Assembly: GCA_002213445.1 (NCBI GenBank)
Contig: NJIE01000008.1
Span: forward strand, 248,001-312,000
Direction of reading: 5' to 3'
Length of the DNA: 64,000 nt
DNA from: Xenophilus sp. AP218F
Lineage (GTDB): Bacteria > Pseudomonadota > Gammaproteobacteria > Burkholderiales > Chromobacteriaceae
Shown: positions 35,294-44,824 of the stretch, one piece after another
How positions within the stretch are numbered: position 1 is the first letter of the stretch
Layout of the letters: each line of letters opens with the position of its first letter
The notes under the pieces: generated by a model
The model's database searches: none
Seen by the model: only the letters and a program-made list of their open reading frames with translations
Told to the model about the DNA's origin: nothing
Program-made: the position numbers and the translations under genes

Positions 35294-37569
35294 TGACGAT
35301 GAAAATGACCATAAAAAAACAATGCCTGGCCTTGGCGCTGGCGATGGGCGCGGCGCTGCCGCCGTCCTGGGGCGCGCCAGCGCCGGACGCCAGCGCGCCG
35401 CGCGCCGAGCAGGCCGCCGTCTCGCCGTTGCTTGCCAGCCGGACGCTCAGCTTCAAGCAGATGGGCGCGAGCTACCCTTTGAAAATGCGCGGCGACAACA
35501 GCATGGCCGGCGTCAGCTTCGGCAGCCGCCGCGATGAAGTCATCACCTCGCTGACGCTGCAGCTGCGCTACAGCTTCTCGCCGGCGATGCTGGCCGATCT
35601 GTCGCACATCCAGGTGCTGCTCAACGACGAAGTGGTGACGGTGCTGGCGCTGCCCAAGGAGCAGGGCGGCAAGCCGCAGCAAGCGACGCTGACGCTGGAC
35701 CCGAGGCTGCTCGCCAACTTCAACCAGCTGAAATTCCGCCTGGTGGGCCACTACACCGACCGTTGCGAAAACGAAGCGCACAGCAGCATCTGGGCTGAGA
35801 TCAGCAACGGCAGCGAACTGAAAATGACGGTGCAGGCGCTGCCTATCGTCAACGATCTGAGCTATTTTCCGGAGCCATTCTTCGACCGGCGCGACTTCTC
35901 CATGCTCAAGCTGCCCATGGTGTTCGCCGCCCAGCCCTCGCCAGGCGCGCTGCGCGCCGCGGGCGAGCTGGCGTCCTGGTTCGGCGCGCAGGCCGGCTGG
36001 CGCGGCGCGCGCTTCGAGGCGCTGCTGGACGTCTTGCCGCCGCCGCGGCACGCGGTGGCGTTCGCCACCAACGCCCAGCGCCCGGCCTTCCTCGCCAAGC
36101 TGCCGCCGGTCAAGGGGCCGACGATTTCCATCATCCCGCATCCGCAGCGCGCCGAGCGCAAGCTGCTGCTGATCCAGGGACGAGACGACAAGGACTTGCA
36201 ACTGGCCGCGCATGCGTTGGTGCTGGGCCAGGCCGGCATGACCGGCGGCGCGGTGGCGGTGCGCCAGGTGAAGCTGGACGCGCCGCGCAAACCGTACGAC
36301 GCGCCCAGCTGGGTGCGCTCCGACCGTCCCACGCGGGTGGGCGAACTGGTGTCGCGGCCGGAAGAGCTGCAGGTTTCCGGCCAGCAGCTGGCCCCGATCC
36401 GCGTTTCCTTCCGCGTGCCGGCCGATTTGTTCACCTGGGGCAGTCGCGGCATTCCGCTGGACCTGAAGTTCCGCTACACCGGCACCCAGCAGGCCAGCGG
36501 CTCGCGCCTCAACATCGGCATCAACGAGCTGTTCGTGCAGAGCCTCAACCTCAACCCCAGCGGCGTGGGCAGCGCCCAGACCGACCTGCGCCTGCCGGTG
36601 CTGGAGAACGGCCTGTTGAGCAATGTGGACCGGGTGCTGCTGCCGCCGTTCCGGGTGGGCAGCCGCAACGAGCTGCAATTCCAGTACTCCTTCGCCCATG
36701 AAAAACAGGGCGAGTGCAATAGCGGCCTGGCCGACAACTATCGCGCCGAGATCGACCCGGATTCCACCATCGATTTCAGCCAGTACCCGCATTACGCGGC
36801 GATGCCCAATCTGGCGCTGTTCGCCAGCTCCGGCTTTCCCTTCACCCGCATGGCCGATTTGTCCGAAACCGCGGTGGTGCTGCCGGTCAGGCCCCAGGCG
36901 CAGGACATCGCCGCCTTCCTCACCGTGATGGGCCGGATGGGCGAATCCACCGGCTACCCGGCGCTGCGCTACCGGCTGGTGGACGAATCGCAACTGGCGG
37001 GGGTCAAGGACGCCGATTTGCTGGTGATCGGCAATTCGCGGCAGCTCAAGCTGTTGCAAACCTGGCAGCAATACCTGCCCACCCGTTTGTCCGGCGACGC
37101 CCGGCAGGTGGCCGACGGCATCAACAGCCCGCCGCTGGCGTGGCTAAGCCGCCGCCCGGTGGGTCGCGAAGGCAACCCGGTGGGCGGGCAGGCCGATTTC
37201 GTCGCCCAGGGCCGGGTGGCCGCGCTATTGGGCCTGGAATCGCCGCTGAACGCCGGGCGCAGCGCCGTGATCGTCACCGCCAACGAGGCCGACGGCATGA
37301 GCCTCGCCGCCAACGCCCTGACCGATGACGCCAAGCTCGACCAGATCAGCGGCAGCGCCGCGCTGCTGCGCGGCGACAATATAGACAGCCAGCAGTTGGG
37401 CCCGGTTTACCATGTCGGCAGCCTGCCCTTGTGGACCTGGGTGTGGTTGTATCTGTCCGCCCATCCGCTGTTGCTGGCGTGCCTGTCCGCGCTGGCGGTG
37501 CTGATCGGCGCCTTCGCCATCCTGCGGCTGTTCAAGGCGTTGGCGGCGCGTCGTCTGAAGGATTCCTGA
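35293..37569 (+). CDS. bcsB: Cellulose synthase periplasmic regulatory subunit BcsB
   Basis: 758 aa. A signal peptide (CLALALAMGAALPPSWG) leads to a long periplasmic part of carbohydrate-binding and flavodoxin-like domains (for example VVTVLALPKEQGG and FKFRYTGTQQASGS-type strands). A single C-terminal membrane helix (LWTWVWLYLSAHPLLLACLSALAVLIG) anchors it next to BcsA. It guides the glucan through the periplasm and is required for BcsA activity. Its ATG overlaps the last base of the bcsA stop (TGATG), so the two are coupled. An ATG two codons later (MKMTIKK) is possible. Size and topology match the BcsB family. Confidence 0.95.
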   Translation: MTMKMTIKKQCLALALAMGAALPPSWGAPAPDASAPRAEQAAVSPLLASRTLSFKQMGASYPLKMRGDNSMAGVSFGSRRDEVITSLTLQLRYSFSPAMLADLSHIQVLLNDEVVTVLALPKEQGGKPQQATLTLDPRLLANFNQLKFRLVGHYTDRCENEAHSSIWAEISNGSELKMTVQALPIVNDLSYFPEPFFDRRDFSMLKLPMVFAAQPSPGALRAAGELASWFGAQAGWRGARFEALLDVLPPPRHAVAFATNAQRPAFLAKLPPVKGPTISIIPHPQRAERKLLLIQGRDDKDLQLAAHALVLGQAGMTGGAVAVRQVKLDAPRKPYDAPSWVRSDRPTRVGELVSRPEELQVSGQQLAPIRVSFRVPADLFTWGSRGIPLDLKFRYTGTQQASGSRLNIGINELFVQSLNLNPSGVGSAQTDLRLPVLENGLLSNVDRVLLPPFRVGSRNELQFQYSFAHEKQGECNSGLADNYRAEIDPDSTIDFSQYPHYAAMPNLALFASSGFPFTRMADLSETAVVLPVRPQAQDIAAFLTVMGRMGESTGYPALRYRLVDESQLAGVKDADLLVIGNSRQLKLLQTWQQYLPTRLSGDARQVADGINSPPLAWLSRRPVGREGNPVGGQADFVAQGRVAALLGLESPLNAGRSAVIVTANEADGMSLAANALTDDAKLDQISGSAALLRGDNIDSQQLGPVYHVGSLPLWTWVWLYLSAHPLLLACLSALAVLIGAFAILRLFKALAARRLKDS

Positions 37570-37570
37570 C

Positions 37571-38728
37571 ATGAGGAGCCTTGCGATACGCGGCGCGGCG
37601 CTGGCGGCCTTGTGCCTGTCCGCCGCAGCCTGGGCCGCGCCCGCCGCCTGCGACGGCTGGCCGGCCTGGCAAACCTTCCGCCAGCGCTTCGTTTCCGGCG
37701 ACGGGCGGGTGATAGACCTGGGCGGCGATGGTTCGTCCACCACGTCGGAAGGGCAGAGCTACGCCTTGTTCTTCGCGCTGGTGGCCAACGACAGGCCAAG
37801 CTTTGACCGGCTCTTGGGCTGGACGCGCGACAATCTGGCGGCCGGCGATCTGGCCGGCAGGCTGCCGGCCTGGCACTGGGGCAAGCGGGCGGACGGCAGC
37901 TGGGGCGTGCTGGACGAGAACAGCGCCTCCGATTCCGACCTGTGGATCGCCTACAGCCTGCTGGAGGCCGGCCGCTTGTGGCGGGAGCCGCTCTACGTCG
38001 CGCAGGGCAAGTTGCTGGCGCTGCGCGCGTTGCGCGAAGAAACCGCCGATCTGCCCGGCCTGGGGCCGACGCTGCTGCCGGGCAAGCAGGGATTTGTCGG
38101 CGCTTCTGGCTTGGTGAAACTTAATCCCAGCTATTCTCCGCCGCAGCTGATCGCGCGTCTGGCGCGCGCGCTGCCCGACAGCGACTGGCCCAAGCTGCGG
38201 CAGAGCACCGAACGGGTGCTGCTCGACACCGCGCCGGCGGGCTTCGCCCCCGACTGGGCGGCCTACCTGCCCGGCAAGGGCTGGCAGCCGGATGCCGACA
38301 GCGGGGCCATCGGCAGCTACAACGCCATCCGCGTCTATCTGTGGGCCGGCATATTGTCGCCGCAGACGCCGCTGCGGGCGCAACTGTTGCGCGCCTACCA
38401 GCCCATGGCCGAATGGGTGGCGCAGCAGGGGTTGCCGCCGGAGAAGGTGGATGTCCGCAGCGGCAAGGGCGAAGGCAAGGGGCCGGCGGGTTTCTCCGCC
38501 GCCTTGCTGCCTTTCCTCAAGGCCTCGGGGCAGCGCCAGGCGCTGCAAAGCCAGCAGTTGCGGCTGCAAGCTTCGCCCGGCAGCGAGCGGCCCGACGCCT
38601 ATTACGAGCACGTGCTGACGCTGTTCGGCCAGGGCTGGATGGACGGCCGCTATCAATTCCAACGCAACGGCGAAGTCAAACCCGCCTGGGAGGGCGCATG
38701 TCCCGTATCGCAAGCGGCGTCGCGCTGA
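37571..38728 (+). CDS. bcsZ: Endo-1,4-beta-glucanase, GH8 (BcsZ)
   Basis: 385 aa periplasmic enzyme with a signal peptide (MRSLAIRGAALAALCLSAAAWA). Members of glycoside hydrolase family 8 cut beta-1,4-glucan with inversion. The general acid Glu lies in TSEGQSYALFFALVAND and the aspartate motif in DENSASDSDLWIAYSLLEAGRLW. In cellulose producers BcsZ trims or relieves stalled cellulose in the periplasm. The start is 1 bp after the bcsB stop. The last 31 bp overlap the start of bcsC in another frame. Confidence 0.96.
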   Translation: MRSLAIRGAALAALCLSAAAWAAPAACDGWPAWQTFRQRFVSGDGRVIDLGGDGSSTTSEGQSYALFFALVANDRPSFDRLLGWTRDNLAAGDLAGRLPAWHWGKRADGSWGVLDENSASDSDLWIAYSLLEAGRLWREPLYVAQGKLLALRALREETADLPGLGPTLLPGKQGFVGASGLVKLNPSYSPPQLIARLARALPDSDWPKLRQSTERVLLDTAPAGFAPDWAAYLPGKGWQPDADSGAIGSYNAIRVYLWAGILSPQTPLRAQLLRAYQPMAEWVAQQGLPPEKVDVRSGKGEGKGPAGFSAALLPFLKASGQRQALQSQQLRLQASPGSERPDAYYEHVLTLFGQGWMDGRYQFQRNGEVKPAWEGACPVSQAASR

Positions 38729-41700
38729 GCCTGCTGGCCGCGCCTGCGATGGCGGCGCAGGCGGTGGACCCGGTTCAGGCCTTGCTGGAGCAGGTTCGGC
38801 TGTGGCAATCGCTGGGACGGCCGCTGGAAGCGCAACAGGCGCTGGAAAAGCTGTACCGCATCGCGCCGGGGCATTCCGCCGTCAACGCCGAGGCCCTGAC
38901 GCTGCAGGCGCTGGGCGAAATCCAGCAAAAGCAGGACAAGCAGGCGTTGGCCACGCTGGCCCGCTTGCGCCAGCTGTATCCCGGCTACGCCGGCATCGCC
39001 CGGGTAGAGCAGATGCGGCGGCTGACGGGACCGGACCGCGGCAAGCTGCTGACGGCGCGTTCCCTGTTCAACGCCGGCCGCATCCAGGAGGCCTACGCCG
39101 CTTTCAATGCCTTGTACCAGGGCAAGCCGCCGGAAGGGGAGCTGGCGCTGGAATACTGGCAGCTGGTGGCGCGCTTGCCCAATGGCGGCTGGGCGCGCGC
39201 CAAGGGCGAGCTGGAAAAGCTGATCCGCCACAGTCCGTCCAATCACCGCAACCGGCTGGCGTTGGCCAGCATTTATCTTTTGCATCCGCCGGTGCCGCAA
39301 TCGGTGCTGAACGATCTGAAGCAGCTGAGCCAGTTCAACGACAGCCGCAGCGAAGCGCTGGGCCTGTGGCGGCGCGCGCTGCTGCAAACCGACGACGCGA
39401 TGCCCCTGGCCAGCTATCAGGCGTATTTGCGGCTGGCGCCGGACGACGAAACCATCAGCACCAAGATGGCGGCGCTGGGCCAGCGCCGCGCCAAGCAGCG
39501 CGCCTTGCTCGCCGATCCGGGCTACCGCGCCTTGCTGGCGGCGGACAGGCAGCTCAAGGCCGGCGATCTGGGCGCGGCCGAGCGCAGCTTGCAGGCGGCC
39601 CAGCCGGGCTATGGCGGACAGCCGCAGTACTGGCAGACGCTTGGCCGCCTGCGGGAGCGGCAAGGCCGCTACGCCGACGCCGTGGCCAGCTATCAGCGCG
39701 GCCTGAAGCAGGGCGACGATGCCGCGGCCTGGCGGCGGCGCATCGTCGACGCGCAACTGGAGGACGCCTTGGCGCAAGCGCGCAAGGCGATGGACGGCAA
39801 GGACTGGCCGGCGGCGCGCGCGCTGCTGGACAAGGCCGCCGCGCTGCGGCCGGGCGCGCCGGACACGCTGCTGGCCGAGGCCGACTGGCTGGCCGGGCAG
39901 GGGCGGCTGGACGCCGCCCGCGACGCTTACGCCCGGGCGTTGCGCAGCCAGCCTGACAGCGGCCCGGCGCTGGCCGGCATCATCAAGCTGTATCTGGATC
40001 AGGGCCGCTTCGACGAAGCGAGCCGCTGGCTGCGGGCCTTGCCGGCCGGGCAGCGGCGCGCGTTGGGCAAGGCGTATCCGGCGGCGCTGGCCGAGGTGGA
40101 ACGCGCGGCCGGCGACGCGCTGATGGCGGAAGGCAAGCCCGAGGAAGCCTTGGCCCGCTTGCGGGAGGCGACGCGCTTGCAGCCGGACAACGTCTGGAAC
40201 CGCTACGCGCTGGCCAACGCCTTGCTGGCGAACGGCCAGGCCGAAGCCGGCAGCGCCCTGCTGCGGGAGCTGGCCGACGCCAGGGCCGCCGATCCGGACG
40301 CCTTGTACGCCTACGCGCTGTTCCAGGCCAAGCGCGACGACAGTCTGTCGGCGCTCGCCGTTCTGGAGCGGGTGCCGCCGGCGGCTCGCAGCGATGGCTT
40401 GACGGCGCTGCAACGCCGGGTCTGGCTGCGCGAAACCATTCGTCTGGCCGATGCGGAGCTGGCGCGCGGGGACGGCGAACGGGCTCGCGGCCGGCTGGGC
40501 CGGGCGGAACGCCTGATGCGCGGCGACAGCCCCAGAATGGCAGAGCTGGCGCAAGCCTGGCTGCGCGCCGGCGAGACCGCGCGCGCGCGCGGCCTGCTGG
40601 AAAAGCAGTATCTGGAACAGCCCAGCGCCGACAACGAACTGGCTTACGCCGACCTGTTGCTGGATCTGGGCGAGCCGGAAACGGCCGCGCCCTTGCTGGA
40701 CGCCTCCGCCCGCAATCGGGAGGCCTTGAGCCAGGCGCAGCGGCAAACGCTGGCGGATTTGCAAGCCTCGCTGGCGGTGGCGCAGGCCGACGCGGCGCGC
40801 GCGGCGGGGCAGGACGGACAAGCCGAAGCCATCCTGCTGCGGGCGCAAGGCCGGTCGCCGGACAATCCGCGGCTGTTGCGCAATCTGGCGGGCTACGATA
40901 TTCGCGCCGGCCGCTGGGAAGCGGCGCGCGCGCGTCTGGCGCGGGCGCTTGCCGCGCAGCCGGACGACGACGAGGCGCGGCTGCTGTTGCTGGACGCGGA
41001 TATCGGCAGCGGCGATTTGGTCGCCGCGCGCGCCGGGGTGGACCCGCTGTTGGCCGCCAAGCCCGGGCGCGGCATGGACTTCCGGCTGCGGGCGCTGGAT
41101 CGCCTGCAGCAACTGGGCGACGAGGAGCGGGTAGACGCCGAAATCGCCGCGCTGCTGGCCGAGGCCAACGCCGCGCCGGGCGCGTATCTGCGCGCCGCGC
41201 GCCGGGCCGAGGCGCGGGACCAGCCGCGGCAGGCGCAGGCCCTGTACCGCGCCGGCATGGCCAGCCCGACGCCGGCCGTCGCCGCCGACAAGGAGCCTTT
41301 GCACGAAGGCTACGCCGAATGGCTGGATCGGCAGGGCGTCAGGATCTGGCAGGGGCTGGACCTCAATTACCGCGGAGGCGGCGACGGCTCGCCCGGCACC
41401 TCGCGGATGAGCATGTGGCAAGCGCCGCTGCTGGTGGAGCTGCCCGCGCCCAGGGCCGGGCGCTACTTCCTGCGCGCCGACGGGGTGCGCATGGACGCCG
41501 GCGAGCTGGACCTGTCGAGCGATTACGCGCTGGAGCACTTCGGCAGCGTGCTGGCCTGCTCGAAGCAAACCGGCGCCAGCCTGCAAAGCTGCGCCGCGCC
41601 GTATGGCAGGCAAACGGCGCAGGGCGTGACGCTGGGCGTGGGCTATCAGAACGAAAACTGGCGGCTGGACATCGGCCGCACGCCAAGCAGCTTCCCGGTG

Positions 41701-42483
41701 TCCAATGCGATCGGCGGCATTCGCTATTCGGACAGCTATTCGCTGCTCAATTACAAGCTGGAACTGTCGCGCCGGCCGGTGACCAGCTCGCTGCTCAGCT
41801 ACGCGGGGGTGCGCGACCCCTACAGCGGCCAGAGCTGGGGCGGGGTGACGGCCAGCGGCGCGGGCGGCAGCCTGGGTTACGATCAGGGCGGCCGCTTCGG
41901 GGTCTGGTCCAACTTCTCCTGGCAGCGGCTGAGCGGCGAAAACGTGGACAGCAACCGCAAGCTCACCGCGATGGGCGGCGTGTATTGGCGGCTGTTCAAG
42001 GAACCGACCCGGCAGCTGACCGCGGGCGTCAACAGCATCAATTTCTGGCATCAGAAGAATCTGGGCGACTACACCTTCGGCCAGGGCGGTTATTACAGCC
42101 CCAAGCGCTACAACTCTCTGTCGCTGCCCCTGACCTACGCCGCGCGCAACGAACGCTGGAGCTACACGCTGCGCGGCTCGGTGTCGGTATCCAGCGCCGA
42201 CGAGAGCGGCGCGCCGTTCTATCCGACGCGGCCGGACTGGCAAGCCCAGGCCGGCAATCCGATGGTAAGCGAGGGCGGCGGCCCGGGCTGGGGGGCGTCG
42301 CTGGCTGGCGCGTTCGAGTACCAGCTGACGCCGCGGGTGGCTCTGGGCGGGATGCTGGACCTGCAACATTCGCAGTACTATCAACCCAGCCGGGTGCTGT
42401 TCTATCTGCGCTATCAGCCGGGCGGCGCGTCGCTGACGCTGCCTTACCCGGTCGAACCCTTGCAACCGTATTCCAGTTTCTGA
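38698..42483 (+). CDS. bcsC: Cellulose export outer membrane protein BcsC
   Basis: 1261 aa, somewhat longer than Escherichia coli BcsC. A signal peptide (MSRIASGVALSLLAAPAMA) is followed by about 900 residues of TPR repeats (for example ALEKLYRIAPGHSAVNAEAL), which bind the periplasmic scaffold. The last 350 or so residues form the beta-barrel (GVGYQNENWRLDIGRTPSSF and FGVWSNFSWQRLSGEN), ending in a strand before the stop. It exports the glucan across the outer membrane. The ATG at 38698 starts the signal peptide and overlaps bcsZ by 31 bp; an in-frame upstream extension through bcsZ is not used. Confidence 0.95.
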   Translation: MSRIASGVALSLLAAPAMAAQAVDPVQALLEQVRLWQSLGRPLEAQQALEKLYRIAPGHSAVNAEALTLQALGEIQQKQDKQALATLARLRQLYPGYAGIARVEQMRRLTGPDRGKLLTARSLFNAGRIQEAYAAFNALYQGKPPEGELALEYWQLVARLPNGGWARAKGELEKLIRHSPSNHRNRLALASIYLLHPPVPQSVLNDLKQLSQFNDSRSEALGLWRRALLQTDDAMPLASYQAYLRLAPDDETISTKMAALGQRRAKQRALLADPGYRALLAADRQLKAGDLGAAERSLQAAQPGYGGQPQYWQTLGRLRERQGRYADAVASYQRGLKQGDDAAAWRRRIVDAQLEDALAQARKAMDGKDWPAARALLDKAAALRPGAPDTLLAEADWLAGQGRLDAARDAYARALRSQPDSGPALAGIIKLYLDQGRFDEASRWLRALPAGQRRALGKAYPAALAEVERAAGDALMAEGKPEEALARLREATRLQPDNVWNRYALANALLANGQAEAGSALLRELADARAADPDALYAYALFQAKRDDSLSALAVLERVPPAARSDGLTALQRRVWLRETIRLADAELARGDGERARGRLGRAERLMRGDSPRMAELAQAWLRAGETARARGLLEKQYLEQPSADNELAYADLLLDLGEPETAAPLLDASARNREALSQAQRQTLADLQASLAVAQADAARAAGQDGQAEAILLRAQGRSPDNPRLLRNLAGYDIRAGRWEAARARLARALAAQPDDDEARLLLLDADIGSGDLVAARAGVDPLLAAKPGRGMDFRLRALDRLQQLGDEERVDAEIAALLAEANAAPGAYLRAARRAEARDQPRQAQALYRAGMASPTPAVAADKEPLHEGYAEWLDRQGVRIWQGLDLNYRGGGDGSPGTSRMSMWQAPLLVELPAPRAGRYFLRADGVRMDAGELDLSSDYALEHFGSVLACSKQTGASLQSCAAPYGRQTAQGVTLGVGYQNENWRLDIGRTPSSFPVSNAIGGIRYSDSYSLLNYKLELSRRPVTSSLLSYAGVRDPYSGQSWGGVTASGAGGSLGYDQGGRFGVWSNFSWQRLSGENVDSNRKLTAMGGVYWRLFKEPTRQLTAGVNSINFWHQKNLGDYTFGQGGYYSPKRYNSLSLPLTYAARNERWSYTLRGSVSVSSADESGAPFYPTRPDWQAQAGNPMVSEGGGPGWGASLAGAFEYQLTPRVALGGMLDLQHSQYYQPSRVLFYLRYQPGGASLTLPYPVEPLQPYSSF

Positions 42484-42485
42484 GG

Positions 42486-42896
42486 ATGATGAACGTGCCG
42501 AACGCGAGAGTGTGCATGGCCGGCGTTATCGCCTGCCTGGCGGCGCTGGCCCAGGCGGAACCCGCGCCTTCCCGCGACGCGCTGGCCGAAGCGCGCGCCC
42601 ACTATTGGCAGCATCCCTACCAGCCCGAAGCGATCAGCCGGCTGGCCGAGCAATTGGCCGCCGCCGGCGACAGCGACGCCGCCGAACTGTTGCTGGCGCG
42701 GGCCTTGCTCATCGCGCCGGATAGGGACGATATCCGCGCCAGCCTGGACAAACTGCGCGGCGCGGCCCCGCTTGCGCCGTCGGCGAACGAGGAAAACCCG
42801 CCAGAGCGGCCCGCCGCTCCCCCGGCCGACGCGGCGGACAAGCCGGCCGGGCCGCTGCCCGAGCCCTGGCCCTTGCCGGCCAAACCCGGCTGGTAA
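42486..42896 (+). CDS. Small exported TPR-like protein, last gene of the bcs operon
   Basis: 136 aa, not recognised as a named Bcs protein. It starts 2 bp after the bcsC stop (ATG ATG AAC), so it is in the same transcript. A signal peptide (CMAGVIACLAALAQAEP) predicts export. Residues 30-85 look like one or two TPR-type helix pairs (QPEAISRLAEQLAAAGDSDA and ELLLARALLIAPDRD). The C-terminal 45 residues are Pro/Ala/Glu-rich and probably unstructured, ending PLPEPWPLPAKPGW. A role in assembling or stabilising the BcsC channel is plausible from position and the TPR-like core. It could be a lineage-specific accessory factor. Confidence 0.75.
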   Translation: MMNVPNARVCMAGVIACLAALAQAEPAPSRDALAEARAHYWQHPYQPEAISRLAEQLAAAGDSDAAELLLARALLIAPDRDDIRASLDKLRGAAPLAPSANEENPPERPAAPPADAADKPAGPLPEPWPLPAKPGW

Positions 42897-42931
42897 GCGG
42901 GCGGCTTGCCGGCGCGGGCGGGAAGGATGCG

Positions 42932-42959
42932 AAAAGGGGCTGCCGCGGCAGCCCCTTTT
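42932..42959. terminator. Perfect palindromic bidirectional terminator of the cellulose locus
   Basis: The 28-bp perfect palindrome reads AAAAGGGGCTGCC then its complement, with A4 and T4 ends. It lies between the plus-strand bcs operon end (42896) and the minus-strand bcsG stop (43005), and can stop both. Confidence 0.9.
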
Positions 42960-43004
42960 GATTGTCCGGCGCGGCCCGGCCTTGGCCTGGCCGCGCCCGG
43001 AGGC

Positions 43005-44606
43005 TCAAAGCGGGTAAGGGTTCCAGTCGCCGCCTTCCTGTTGCAGCAAGAAGCGCTGGCCGCTTTGCATCAGCACCGAGCTGGAGCTTTCCGATACGTA
43101 AGGTGTGATCGGCAGGTCCTGGGCGTAAGCGCCGGGCTGATAGTCGCCGCCGAAGGGGCTTTTGCTCATCATCCGCGACAGGATGGTGGAGATCGCGGTG
43201 TAGCTCACCGGCTGGTCGATGCGCAGTTGGGCGGGGCGGCCCTGTCCGCCGATCACCTTGATGGCCGCCGGCACGAGGGTGATGCGCGGGGTGGGAATCT
43301 CGCGCAGCCCGCTGAATTGCTGCTTGTCGCCGCGCAGGGCCGCGCCGTGCTCCGGCACCAGCAGCAGGATCAGCTTGCGGTCGCTTTTTTCCAGCTGGTC
43401 GATGAACTGGCCCAGGTCGCTGAACAGGCGGCCGGCGCGGCGCTTGTAGCTGTCGTTGGCGTTCAGGCCGGGCGCGTCGGGGATGCGGTTGCCGTCGTGC
43501 AGGCTGATGGAGTTGTAGTAAGCGGCCACGTGCGGGCTGCCGTCCTGCAGGCGCGCGCGCCACCAGCGGTCCAGCACCGCGTAGTCGCTGTAGATCGGGC
43601 TGTTGTCGAAGGAGCGCAGCCCCACCGGCAGGCCTTGTTGCGAGGCGAGCGGCAGGTTGAGGCGGCCTTCGACGCGCAGCTGCTTGAGGAAGTTGTCGAA
43701 GCTGCCGTCGTGGTTCATGGTCAGCTCGGTCTTGAAGCCCAGCTTGGCCAGGTTCTCGAACAGATAGCAGCCGTCCGGCGCGCTTTCGTACAAGGCGCTG
43801 TGTCTGGGTTGGCCGCAGCTGGCGCGCAGCACGCGCAGCGCCGCCGGGCCGCTGTATGACGTGGCGGTGTTGAAGCGGCTGAAGACGAAGTCGAAGCGCG
43901 ACAGCAGGGCGTCGTGGTCCATCCCCACCGCGTTCAGGTCGTCCCAGGACAGCGAGCAGACGTGCAGCAGCAGCACGTCGAAGCCCGGATCGGCCAGCGG
44001 GCCGTCGAACTTCACCATGCGCTGGCCTTCCTTGCGGAAGAAGTCGCCCAGCTGCTGGTCCGGGGTCTGGGCGCTGGCGGCGACGGCGTTGGCCGCGGGC
44101 GGATTGGCCGCCGCGGCCTGGCCGGCGGCGTGGTCCTGCCACAGCTGGCGGCCGTTCAGGCCCAGCAGCGCGATCATCACCCACGCGCCCAGCCGCAAAT
44201 AGCGCGACAACAGCCAGTAGCCGCTCAGCAGCACCACCATGCCGGCGAGCACGGGCAAGGACAGCACGCGCCCGGCCAGCTCCATCAGATACGCCAGACT
44301 GAAGCCCTGCAAGGCGGACAACTGTTTGAGCGCGATATCCGGCGGCGGCAGCCAGCTGTCGTGGTAGAGCAAGGCGAGGGCGGCGGCCCAAGCCAGCAGG
44401 CCGCGCAGCCGCAAGCGCCCCTGGCCGCTGACCGGAATCAGCAGCAGCATGGCGAAGGCGAGGTTGGGCAAGGGGTGCAGGTTGAGCGTGCCTTGCCAGG
44501 CCAGCAGCAGCTTGGCGATGAAGTACACGCTCCAGCCGCCCATGCCCAGGGATTGGGGTGCGGCGGGCCGGGCGTCGGGGGCGCGGGAGTCGGATGGAAT
44601 GTTCAT
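43005..44606 (-). CDS. bcsG: Cellulose phosphoethanolamine transferase BcsG
   Basis: 533 aa. The N-terminal part has about five membrane helices (for example LLLAWQGTLNLHPLPNLAFA and AYLMELAGRVLSLPVLAGMV). The periplasmic catalytic domain has the alkaline-phosphatase-like zinc site: the LLLHVCSLSWDDLN segment, TSYSGPAALRVLRASCGQ with the likely nucleophilic Ser, ISLHDGNR with His, and VPEHGAALRG with Glu-His. It transfers phosphoethanolamine from phosphatidylethanolamine to cellulose. The ATG at 44606 overlaps the bcsF stop (ATGA). Confidence 0.94.
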   Translation of the reverse strand: MNIPSDSRAPDARPAAPQSLGMGGWSVYFIAKLLLAWQGTLNLHPLPNLAFAMLLLIPVSGQGRLRLRGLLAWAAALALLYHDSWLPPPDIALKQLSALQGFSLAYLMELAGRVLSLPVLAGMVVLLSGYWLLSRYLRLGAWVMIALLGLNGRQLWQDHAAGQAAAANPPAANAVAASAQTPDQQLGDFFRKEGQRMVKFDGPLADPGFDVLLLHVCSLSWDDLNAVGMDHDALLSRFDFVFSRFNTATSYSGPAALRVLRASCGQPRHSALYESAPDGCYLFENLAKLGFKTELTMNHDGSFDNFLKQLRVEGRLNLPLASQQGLPVGLRSFDNSPIYSDYAVLDRWWRARLQDGSPHVAAYYNSISLHDGNRIPDAPGLNANDSYKRRAGRLFSDLGQFIDQLEKSDRKLILLLVPEHGAALRGDKQQFSGLREIPTPRITLVPAAIKVIGGQGRPAQLRIDQPVSYTAISTILSRMMSKSPFGGDYQPGAYAQDLPITPYVSESSSSVLMQSGQRFLLQQEGGDWNPYPL

Positions 44607-44812
44607 GCGGCGTCGGAAGGGTTGTCGGCGGAGGGCTGGCGCGCTTGGCCGCCCGGGCGGTAAGGGTGCGGCTGGAAATAGCGCAGGCGGCGTCGGCGCA
44701 GCCGCGCGATCCTGGGCAGCAGCCAGGAGCGCAGCAGATAGCCGCCGATGGCGGCGGCCAGCGCGGTGGCCAGCAGCAGGAATTGCAGTTCGCTCAATTC
44801 GGGGTTGAACAT
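44603..44812 (-). CDS. bcsF: Cellulose biosynthesis membrane protein BcsF
   Basis: 69 aa. One membrane helix (LQFLLLATALAAAIGGYLL) is followed by a basic cytoplasmic tail (RIARLRRRRLRYFQPHPY). BcsF recruits BcsE and connects it with BcsG in type II cellulose systems. It overlaps bcsG by 4 bp and lies 12 bp after bcsE, so the three genes form one operon. Identification rests on length, topology and place. Confidence 0.88.
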   Translation of the reverse strand: MFNPELSELQFLLLATALAAAIGGYLLRSWLLPRIARLRRRRLRYFQPHPYRPGGQARQPSADNPSDAA

Positions 44813-44824
44813 GGCGGGGTGTCC

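Noticed and set aside
38653-42465. A 1270-codon open frame antisense to bcsC
   Set aside because: It is a composition artefact of GC-rich codons. The translation is rich in Arg, Gln and Ala with no domain, and bcsC is unambiguous.
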